A DNA stretch of 64,000 bases. Source: Anthoceros angustus. Its lineage: Eukaryota > Streptophyta > Anthocerotopsida > Anthocerotales > Anthocerotaceae. A program made the position numbers and the translations under genes. Shown here one piece after another: positions 38,930-47,616 of the stretch. The stretch is taken from assembly GCA_010909165.1 (NCBI GenBank), contig MU008165.1:1302001-1366000 (forward strand). The letters are read 5' to 3'. The first letter of the stretch is position 1; each line of letters opens with the position of its first letter. The notes beneath the pieces were generated by a model. That model had not been told where the DNA came from. It was given only the letters and a program-made list of their open reading frames with translations, and searched no databases.

Positions 38930-39343
38930 GTGGTTGCCGTGAAGCAACGCCCAGCCGATTATGCATGGCGAAGGATACTAGAGGCATGGAAGAGAGATGC
39001 ATCCGAAAATGTCACTTTACAGCTTCGTTTGAGTGAGGTGACACTTGAGAGGGATGCTTTGCGAAGTAAGTTAGCCTCAGGAGAGCGGCCTGAGGAGTTT
39101 GATGAGATTTGTTTGAAGGGCCAAGAGATGCAGGTCCACTTACATGCTAGGGTCAACAAGTTCGCCAAGGAGATGCGTTCCTTATTGACAAGGAAGTTGT
39201 TGGGTCCCCAAGATGACGACAGGGAGATTTTGGAAGAATTGCGACCCTCAGCTTCGGAGATTCAGGACTTGGAGAGTGAAATGGATGCAGAAGGCTCAGT
39301 GTGGGAGGAGCCAATGGAAGAAGAGGAGATTTCCAGGCGGTAG
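38930..39343 (+). other. Open coiled-coil reading frame of unknown nature
   Basis: A 137-codon frame without stops, rich in Glu, Leu and Arg with heptad-like spacing (LQLRLSEVTLERDALRSKL, then HARVNKFAKEMRSLL). It ends in a very acidic tail (WEEPMEEEEISRR). It opens at GTG; the first in-frame ATG is about 66 codons in. I see no splice context or family match. Its position next to retroelement debris suggests a retroelement structural fragment, but a lone exon is possible. Confidence 0.35.
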
Positions 39344-39699
39344 GGTTGGTGGGGTGTCCGGGCAGAGGATGTGCCGCACCAACACCCAACCGCCTTGAAG
39401 TAATTGCAGCGTGACAGATACAAAGAGGCCAATGCCTCTACAAGAGCGCCCTGCAAGAGGGGGCGGCGTTCTAGCTTCATCAACGGTCAGCATCGCCGAG
39501 ACAGGTGTGGAGGCTCCTGTCGCGACGACGAGTGAAGAGATCCGGACGGGGAACAGTCCCCCAGCAAAGAGGAGGAAGACGGTGGTTGGCGCCTGGCCAT
39601 GCCAACGCCCAAGAAGAAGTAGGCAGATAGTTGGTAGGGGAGTGAATGGGTCATTAAGACCCCTAGGGGGTTAGTGGGATTGTTAGGAGGTAGGTTAAG
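39344..39699. other. No gene recognised
   Basis: GC-moderate sequence between the coiled-coil frame and the LTR-like block. An ORF at about 39411-39674 continues a repeat-like composition, with no family match. Confidence 0.35.
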
Positions 39700-40120
39700 A
39701 ACCTTTTAAGAGGCCACCTACTTAAAAACCGTGGGCAACCCCACCTACCCCACCAGACTTAATTAATGCTAGGGTTTGGGGGAGCTCCTATAAGAGGGAG
39801 AGGAGCTCCCATAATAAAATGTCATGCCTTGCTCTCCTGACCTATGTGTGCTTGTTTTGCTACGCAAGCGCAGCGCCACCGGTGAGGAGGGTGCATGGTG
39901 TCCGTAGGGTCTTGAGGTGCGGTGACTGTGGTGAGGGCGGGCCCAAACCTTTCTTTGTGGAGGTAGTAGCAGCTTTGAGCGTGAGGGAGCCAGATCGGTG
40001 AAGGAAGACCCTAGCAAAATCCAAAGACGCGGACGCCGCTGCCCAAATGTCCGCCTAGGTCCGTGAGGGCAATGCCCTATGATCTGAGGCAGTTGCTCGG
40101 AGGCCAGGAGGGCGCCCAGG
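39700..40120 (+). promoter_or_regulatory. LTR-like block with TATA box, hairpin and poly(A) signal
   Basis: Within 40 bp there is a perfect 9-bp inverted repeat (GGGAGCTCC at 39780-39788 and GGAGCTCCC at 39802-39810) whose loop starts TATAAGAGGG. AATAAA follows directly at 39813. A TATA element, hairpin and poly(A) signal packed this way recall the U3/R part of a plant LTR. No matching second LTR, primer-binding site or TG..CA ends were found, so it would be a solo or truncated LTR. Other explanations remain possible. Confidence 0.35.
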
Positions 40121-40139
40121 GCTGATAATTAGCTAAGAA

Positions 40140-40375
40140 GAGTGGAAGAGGTAGATTAGAGAAGAGAGGAGAAGAGAGGAGAAAAGAGAGAAAAGAGAAA
40201 AAAGAGAAGAGAGAGCGAGAGAGCGAGAGAGGACGAGAGAGGAGCTAGAGAGGATAGGGAGCAAGAGAGGTGAAGGGAGGAGCAAGAGAGAACAGAGAAA
40301 AAGACAAAAAGAGAAGAGAGGAGGAGACAAAAAGAGAAGAGAGGAGGAAGAAACCTAGAAAAGAGAGGGAAAGGT
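40140..40375. repeat. Long purine (GA) tract
   Basis: About 230 bp are almost wholly A and G on the plus strand, with repeated GAGAAGAGAGGAG and ACAAAAAGAGAAGAGAGGAG phrases. Long mirror-like purine runs can form triplex or act as GAGA-type sites; here only the composition is seen. Confidence 0.85.
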
Positions 40376-41600
40376 GAAATTTCAAGGGCTGTGACAAGAG
40401 CTTGAGGGGGCGGCCCCAAATTTGTCACGAGAAGGGTCTTAGAGAGTGTAGGATCTGCGCTGGTGGGAGGATTGCCCACTAAGTGGACTTCAATAAATTC
40501 TTCTTCTTCTTCTAGCAAAGTAGTGAAAATAGGAATAATTTGTAGGAATTGGCAGGAGATGGAGCACCTAGAACTGCATAGCGAACGCCCAGCTGCGACT
40601 CGCGAGGTGGGAAAGCCGCCTGGCAGCCGCTCGGTCGTGCGCTGGCCAGGCGGCCAGGCCTCCCGCCGCCGTAGCCGCTCCCACCTGCCTGACCGCCCAC
40701 AGCCGGTGGCCACGGGGGGAATCGAATTGGATAAACGCCAATCCTTATCTGCACGTCCAGAGCGGGGCCCACCACGGCCCCTACCACGCCGCCAACAGTC
40801 CTATCTGGGCCCGGCTTGTCCCGGTTTGTCTAACCCGGGTCGCGTGTGCCCTGTCTTTATGTAATGTGCTCCCGTCCCCGGCCGCGCCATTGCACCTGTA
40901 GCACGAAGGTCCAGGCCCGGCCAGCTGGGGGGAGTCGGGACTGGGAGGAAGGAGGAGAGCCCACCGTCGCCTCCCGCGACCTGTCCCCTGCCTCTGTCGC
41001 CTGGCTTCGACCCCCGTCGCCCCCTCGCCGACTCACCTCGCATCTTGCCAGCCTGCTGCTGCGAAATTGGCGTCTTGTGGAACCTCGGGCTCCATCGCTG
41101 CGTCTTGGAGAGTGCAGGGCTTGTGAGGCGCGGCTCCAGGATCCAGGTGCGGCTCATTCTTGGCTCATTTCTGCTCGCTCCCGAGCTCAGTGTAGGCGAC
41201 CCGCGGGTGCGTGTGCTGTGCTTGGTCCGCTGTTTCCTTCTTTCCCGGGATGCACATCTGGCAGCTGGTGCGGTGTCAAGAAGGCAGCACGGCTGTGTCT
41301 GCTGGATCTGCATGTTTGCGGGAATGCGCCGATCCGTCCGTCAAGGCGGTGGGAGTGAAGTGCAGGAAAGAGTGTCGTTCTGGTGGCAAGCAGCTGGCGG
41401 TAGCGTTCTTGCTTCTTGCCGCCGCGCATTCTCCTTGCCGCTGGTGCATTGAGGCGGCGGAGTTTGTGGTGTCTTGGTTTTTGATGCCGCTTCATCTGCT
41501 GCCTTTGGCTTGCTCGCTAACCGGTTTGTCAGTGTAGTGGTTTGAAAGGGGATATGGCCTAATTGTGGTGCGTGACGCCGCTGGCAGGTCCTTGCACAAG
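40376..41600 (+). other. CBSX3 upstream region and probable 5' leader
   Basis: GC-rich sequence with no gene. A leader intron is likely, because TGCTGGCAG-type acceptor sequence precedes GTCCTTGCACAAG just before the ATG at 41601. Positions 41453-41600 are copied at about 61316-61452. Confidence 0.5.
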
Positions 41601-42651
41601 ATGCAGAGCTTTTTGAAAGTGGTCAGGTCGAGTGGTTCGGTTGTTAGGGGAGGCGTTCTTCAGCATGTTCGTGTAGGAGGAGCGAGAGCAGCGTCTTTCT
41701 TGAAAGAGCCTTTCGAGGCCGGGTCTTCCGAGACTGCTCCCGCTCCCCTCGAGGAGCATGGCTTTGAGTCTACTACTATAGCAGATCTGTTGAAAAGTAA
41801 GGGGAAGGCTGACGGATCTTGGCTTTTCTGCACCACGGATGACACTGTGTATGACGCCGTGAAATCTGTAAGCACCGACTGGTTTCGTTTTCTTTCTTGG
41901 CAATCAACTTGTCCAGCAATACTAACCTTGGCTCTTTCGTGGCCAGATGACCTCCAACAATGTGGGAGCGCTTCTAGTGGTGCGCCCCGGGGAATCGTCC
42001 TCCATCGCTGGCATTATCACGGAGAGAGGTAGGATGGCAGGTGCAGTGTAGGACAGGTGGAGTCATACCTGTCAAGGAAGTGGCACCAGTGTCTTGTTTC
42101 CTGCGGGTGCAGTAATCCCTGTTGCATAATGTTGTGCCCCACTGACCCCGAGCTGGATGGGAACTGCCAGATTACCTGAGAAAGATCATTGTACAGGGAA
42201 GATCGTCGAAGTCGACCAAAGTTGGTGATATCATGACTGAGGAGGTTAGTTGCCCACCTAGCTTTCCCTGGGGTATGCTTTTACGCAGAACCTGGCCGCG
42301 AAAGAGGAGCTGGCTGCGTTCTTACTGACATGGGAGTCACACTCCCGTCGTGTCTGTTGTCTCAGAACAAGCTGATAACGGTCAGCCCGAGCATGAAGCT
42401 TTTGCAAGCAATGGAGCTGATGACGGGTGAGTAACGCTCTTCCGTGCTGAGCTAGCCTCCTCTTGTGTGTCATCCCGGTCCTCACATTGTACTCCTCCCC
42501 GACGACAGATAAGCGAATCAGACACATCCCTGTGGTCGAGAACAAGCAGATGAAGGGCATGGTTTCCATTGGGGATGTCATTCGAGCCATAGTGAAGGAA
42601 CACCGGGAGGAGCTTTCAAGGATGAGCGACTACATTCAAGGTGGCTACTAA
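41601..42651 (+). CDS. CBSX3: Mitochondrial CBS-domain protein CBSX3
   Basis: A small protein with paired CBS domains. Plant CBSX3 binds adenylates and activates mitochondrial o-type thioredoxin. The ATG at 41601 opens a basic presequence (MQSFLKVVRSSGSVVRGGV). CBS1 reads DDTVYDAVKSMTSNNVGALL, VVRPGESSSIAGIITERDYL and RKIIVQGRSSKSTKVGDIM. CBS2 reads NKLITVSPSMKLLQAMELMT and DKRIRHIPVVENKQMKGMVS, then IGDVIRAIVKEHREELSRMS. The protein ends YIQGGY with TAA at 42649-42651. Short introns with clear borders interrupt both domains, such as TCT|GTAAGC at about 41869 and GACGG|GTGAGT at about 42427. Length and domain order match the family. It is intact, unlike the copy at 61.4-62.4 kb. TOP6B follows on the same strand about 610 bp downstream. 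Confidence 0.94.
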
Positions 42652-43260
42652 ACTGCAGTTTCTCCTTTGCCACAAGCTGCACCGGAGCAGCCAATCACCC
42701 TGTATATAAATCATGAACCACCAACCGCCACTCACGCGTGAATGTCGAGTCCAGCAGTCACAGGTGCGTGACTGAATGCTGTGGAAGATGAGACCCGGCG
42801 AGGGCCGGACACATAGTGGATAGCATCTAGCTTCTCGCCTGTAATTACATCACGCTCCTCGCGCTTGTACCTTGAATGTGCGTACATATGTGCGTATGTG
42901 CAACTGCCCTCGGCAGGTCCGTCGCACACGTCGCACTGCCTGCGTTTGGGTCTTTTGGTCTGAACCAAAGCATCTTTGTGTCAGTCCACGTGTGAAGTGC
43001 AGTCTTGGCAGGTCTCGTCTCCACTGGCATCTTGATTAGCTACACTAGGACAGTTCCGGTGCCCGCAGGTATGGATATCCTGTACATCCATATCTGCAAA
43101 AACCAAGATTTTTCGGTCTCCACTGCCGCTAACCAGCAAAAATATCCTACGCGCCCTTTCCCAACTTCAAAAGTTGGTGAGCCTGGAATCCGGGACTGGA
43201 GCGCGTTTCAACGTGTCTGAGGGTTTTGTGCTATGTACGTGGCGTCGGTCTGGATTCTAA
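42652..43260. other. Intergenic region between CBSX3 and TOP6B
   Basis: CBSX3 3' flank and TOP6B 5' flank. A small inverted repeat, TATGGAT..ATCCATA, lies at about 43071-43093. No gene was recognised. Confidence 0.5.
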
Positions 43261-46200
43261 ATGAAGCAAGCAGCACTCATGGCTGTCAAGTCCGACGGAG
43301 AGGAGAGTCTGGAGGATGCCCCAAAGCCCAAGCCCAAAGCTAGCAAGGGCAAAGGCAAAGGCAAAGGCAAAGGCAAAGGCAAAAGCGACGGCGATGGCGA
43401 TGGCGATGGCACGTTGAAGCAAAGTAATGCCAATTCTGCTGTTTTTCACCCCCGCTGGGCATCTTGCTTGCCCAACTCCAACTTGTACATGTTTGTCGTG
43501 CTGTGCAGAATCCCCTGCAGAATTTTTCGCGGAGAACAAGAACATCGCAGGTTTCGACAATGTAATTCCCAGGTCCATCTGTGCTTAATCGATTTCTGGA
43601 TTTCACGAGGAGCTCCGCGTTGGTTACTGGACATATGCTAACTCGGCCTGCAATCTTCTTCAGCCCGGGAAAAGTTTGTACACCACCGTCCGCGAGCTCG
43701 TTGAGAATGCCCTGGACTCTGCTGAGGCCATCGCAGTTCTTCCAGAGATTGAGCTAACAATGTGAGACCATGGGCCCAGTGGAAGTCCTGTTTGCCTAGT
43801 ACAATCATGGGGCCGTGCTGTATGCCCCTCGTTAATACCGTTGGTTCTGTGCGGTCAGCGAGGAGCTCAGCAGATCCCAGTTCAACACCTTGATAGGCCT
43901 GACAGACAGGGAGCGTGTGGATGCTGCATTGTATGATGATTTTGAGACCGAGAAAGCGAAAGAGGTTTGTACGAACTGGATTGTTTTTTCTGCTGCTTTG
44001 AAGGGTTTTGTTTCAAGCTACTAGACTCCTTAAGTATTGTGGTAATTTCCATAGAAACGACTGGCTCGAGAAGCTCGCGAGCAAGAGAAACAAATCAAGG
44101 CTGTGGCAGCAGGCAAGAAGATCAAGGATGCTGGGCAACTGAAAACCGGTAAAGGTCGTGGAGAAGCAATGTTCTTCAAAGTGACAGTCAAGGTATTTTG
44201 AAACCGCTCTTCTGCACAGACTGCATTGTCCTCTAAAGCTCTGGATTCTGGATATGGTTGATTGCTGTATTTTTCAAGATCCAGGTTAGTCATCTCCTTG
44301 ATTCCACGTTTGCAGGATAATGGGCGAGGGATGGCACATGATGACATCCTAACATGTTTGGACGAGGTGAACCTTCGTCTCACAAGTATCTTTTCATTTA
44401 TTGGTGATGTGTGTTCCTTGAAATGTAGCTTTCTGTTCATTGATGGGAAAATGTTTTTTCTGTGATGAAGTGCTGTCCGGGACCAAGTATGGCCTGAAGC
44501 AGACTCGTGGAAAGTTTGGACTTGGCGCCAAAATGGTAAGCCCTGTGCTCCCTTTTTGCCCGTTGTCATTTGCAGTAATGATTTCAAGATGGGGAATTAG
44601 CCAACGCTGTATGATATGATTTCAGATGCAAAACTCACCATCTGTAGTAAGTCACCTGTCTTGGCTATATTTCTTCCAGGCACTAATATGGTCAAAGATG
44701 AGCACAGGATTGCCCATTGACATACTGAGTGCAACCAAGAATCAGAGTTTCATGTCTTTTTGCAAGTTGGACATAGATATTCACAAGTAGGTTGTTGTGA
44801 GTCACCTTTCACCTCTCCAAGTCCCCACATGTTTTAGATTTCAACCACCAGTCGTCAGCTTCTGCTTTGCGGCAGATGCTTAGTGAAGGAACCCTGACGG
44901 CTGGTGCATATCACAGGAATGTGCCCAATATCCATGTTCATGAAAAACGCACCAACAGTGATGGATGGCACGGAGCTGAAATTCAAGTCACAATTGAGGG
45001 AAACTGGACAACATACCGTGTGAGTTTTCACTTGCCATCAGTGGTGAAGCACTTGTCTCTGGACGCAGGTGCTGCCCCAGCGTTTGTAAGCAAGTTGCTA
45101 TGCACTGTGCTGTGATTATCTTGGATGTTCAGTAGAGGTGACTGTCTTACATCTGCAGTCCAAGATCATCAACTACATGAGACAAATGGCAGTAATCACA
45201 CCCTACGCTCAGTTTCTCTTCAGCTACATCGGCTCAACTTCTGAGTAAGTCTCGTGTTCCAGAGAAACTCTCCTGAAAATCCCTGCAAATTTATTTTGTC
45301 TTGACATAGCAAACTGGGTTGGTACCTTGGTGAAGCAAAAACGTCACAGTCAGGTTTGCACGTCGAACGAACACCATGCCACCAGCCCCAGTGGAGACCA
45401 AGTATCATCCATCTGCTGTGGACTTGTTGCTTATAAAGCGCTTGATAGCAGATACATTGAAGCCGACCCTTGCCCAGTTCCTTCAGCACGAGTTCACAAA
45501 CATAAGCAAGTCTTATGCTGAGCGTCTTATTGGTTAGTACTTCACATCAAGCAGTGAATGCAGAACTCTTGTGGTATGGTTGTACCTTCAATCAGTCACT
45601 TCATGGTATACCAGGTGAAATGGGAGAGGAGTTCACTGCAAAAACAAACGTGAAAACACTTACGTCCCAGCACATTGTTCGGATCCATCAGCTGTTTAGA
45701 CAGGCGAAATTTGATGATCCAAGTGGAGAGGTAGGTCAGGGATGGTCTCTTCGGCTTCACTATCAAACTACTTATGCAAGTGCTTGATGGTTGCAATTTC
45801 TTGTACAGTGCCTCAGTCCAGCTGGAGAGTACAATTTGCACCTGGGCATCATGAAAGAGTTGCATCCAGACATGGTCGCAACGTTCCAGAGCAAGTAAGG
45901 GCTGAAATTATGTGCAGAGGTATCTTTGGAAGAGTAGTGCACGGTGTCCTTGTCCTTGTCGGAGTGCAAGCTGTCTCACAATGTCGACAAGCTGAACTGA
46001 ACACCCAACTGTTGCAAAATGTGTAGTACACAGGTGTTTGAAGGCCATCCTTTTCTCGTGGAGGCTGCAGTGAGCCTAGGAGGCAAAGATGTGAAGCAGG
46101 TCGGTGCAATATCCTCAGCTTGTTCCACAGTATGCCTGGCATTTGAGGTCCTGTTCCTGTTTCCTACCAGTCGATTGACCAGAGTGTCTGTCACAGGGGA

Positions 46201-47375
46201 TCAATGTCTTCCGTTTTGCCAATAGGATACCACTTCTGTTCGAGCAGGGAGGAGACGTTGTCACCCGAACAGCGATGAAACGCATCAAGTTAGTGGTTCA
46301 GCCTTCTGCATCATCTGCTGCATTTTCTCTTGGTCTTAAGCAGCCTTCTGCAGCATCTGCTGCAGTTTCTCTTGGTCATAGGCAGCCTTTTGCATCATCC
46401 GCTGCAGTTTCTCTTGGTCATAGGCAGCCTTCTGCATCATCTGCTGCAATTTCTCTTGGTCATAGACAGCCTTCTGCATCATCAGCTGCAGTTTCTCTTG
46501 GTCATAGGCAAGGTTTGCTTACCTCGAGGGGCTTTTCTTCTGGTTTGCTCCTCAGCTGGAGCAGCTACAAAATGAACCAAATGCAGGACAAAATTGGTGT
46601 TTTTGTGAGCATTGTAAGTACAAAGATTCCTTTTAAAGGGACTGGGAAGGAATACATTGGAGACGATATACAGGAAATATCTGCTGCCGTGAAGGTACTC
46701 ATATCTGGTGGAAGGCAGTCGTTGTGGCCGCATTGATGCATGAGGAGCTCCGCTTGTCCCATTTCTAACATCTTGCTACCAGTCAGCGATACAACAATGT
46801 TGTATACAACTGAAATCGAAGATTGTCCGGCAACAAGCAGCTCGTGATAGGCAACAACGAAAACGGAATCTGGCCAGGTATGTTCCTGGGAAACAGTCGT
46901 CCAGCTTCCGTCGTGTTTGAGAAAGGGCGTTCCTGGCTTGACGTGCTCACCGATTCAGGTACATACCAGACGTGTCACGAGCTATCTACAATATTCTGGA
47001 GATAATGGCTGAGGAACAGAAGCCTAAGAGACCTCGATTTGATGATGAATCCGAAGAGTTGCTCAAGGACGTGATGCACCAAAGGCTGACGGAAGAAATC
47101 CTGCACGAAAAGCTTGCAGAGTATGTCAACAAGGTAATGCGGTGCCATGGCCATGGCTTTCAGATGTCCCAGCCTTCGCTGCTCAAGAGTACCGCTGCTA
47201 ACACATGCATCTGCTGCAGGTTGATTCGGAAATGGCACTTGAATATGCTGTGCAAAGTGGGATGGTAGGTGCTGTACGGGAAGAGCTCTACCTCCGAGAG
47301 CTTGACAGAAACCGACCAGTCGCTGCGGAGCTTCACAGCTCTGTTTGCGTAGTTAAACTTTTTAGCGATAGGTGA
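43261..47375 (+). CDS. TOP6B: DNA topoisomerase VI subunit B (plant TOP6B/RHL3/BIN3/HYP6)
   Basis: The GHKL-fold ATPase subunit of the plant topoisomerase VI needed for endoreduplication. The ATG at 43261 starts a Lys/Gly- and Asp/Gly-repeat N-terminus. Conserved blocks follow in exon order: SPAEFFAENKNIAGFDN, PGKSLYTTVRELVENALDSA (N box), VKDNGRGMAHDDI (G1), LSGTKYGLKQTRGKFGLGAK (G2), WHGAEIQVTIEGNWTTYR, YMRQMAVITPYAQFLFSYI, RTNTMPPAPVETKYHPSAVD, RIHQLFRQAKFDDPSGE, CLSPAGEYNLHLGIMKELHP, VFEGHPFLVEAAVSLGGKDV, FRFANRIPLLFEQGGDVVTR and STKIPFKGTGKEYIGDDIQE. The C-terminus reads KVDSEMALEYAVQSGM and ends LHSSVCVVKLFSDR, with TGA at 47373-47375. Two oddities: the exon end after DDI reads LTCLDE with a donor that does not fit the next exon's frame, and a 42-bp minisatellite fills the intron between MKRI and NWSSYK. 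PHO1 ends about 240 bp away on the other strand. Confidence 0.95.
43348..43410 (+). repeat. GGCAAA and GGCGAT hexamer runs coding Lys-Gly and Asp-Gly
   Basis: Six GGCAAA units (43348-43383) encode a (Gly-Lys)n run. A GGCGAT run (about 43391-43410) then encodes (Gly-Asp)n. The basic stretch could help DNA binding or nuclear entry of TOP6B. A similar GGCAAA/GGAAAA run lies in non-coding DNA at 54977-55014. Confidence 0.85.
46299..46508 (+). repeat. 42-bp minisatellite, five units, inside a TOP6B intron
   Basis: Units start at 46299, 46341, 46383, 46425 and 46467, each exactly 42 bp (14 codons), and read QPSASSAAVSLGHR in an open frame. The flanks give a normal splice: CGCATCAA|GTTAGT before and CCTCAG|CTGGAGC after, joining MKRI to NWSSYK as in other TOP6B proteins. 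The repeat is therefore intronic, although it would stay open if retained. Confidence 0.9.
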
Positions 47376-47616
47376 TAACAACAATTCTGTGGTCGTACTT
47401 TGGCGTGATCTCAAATTTGTTACCGTCCAAGATTAGAAGTATATGTCAAGACGCGGGGTTGCTGTTGAAGGAGTGCGCTACATAGCTGTGCAGCTACACT
47501 TCAGCTCCTTCAGAACCCACCACTTCCCGAAAGGGCAAGGGAACTGTCTTCACAGCTCTGTATTTACCAACGTTGTTGAGATGTTCATTTTCTAGCCTGC
47601 ATCCAGTAAATCGGAG

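Noticed and set aside
43070-43093. Small inverted repeat upstream of TOP6B as an operator or terminator
   Set aside because: A 7-bp stem in a plant promoter region is within chance expectation.
46275-46736. A single long exon including the 14-residue repeats as part of TOP6B
   Set aside because: Normal splice signals on both sides join MKRI to NWSSYK as in other TOP6B proteins, so the repeats are intronic.
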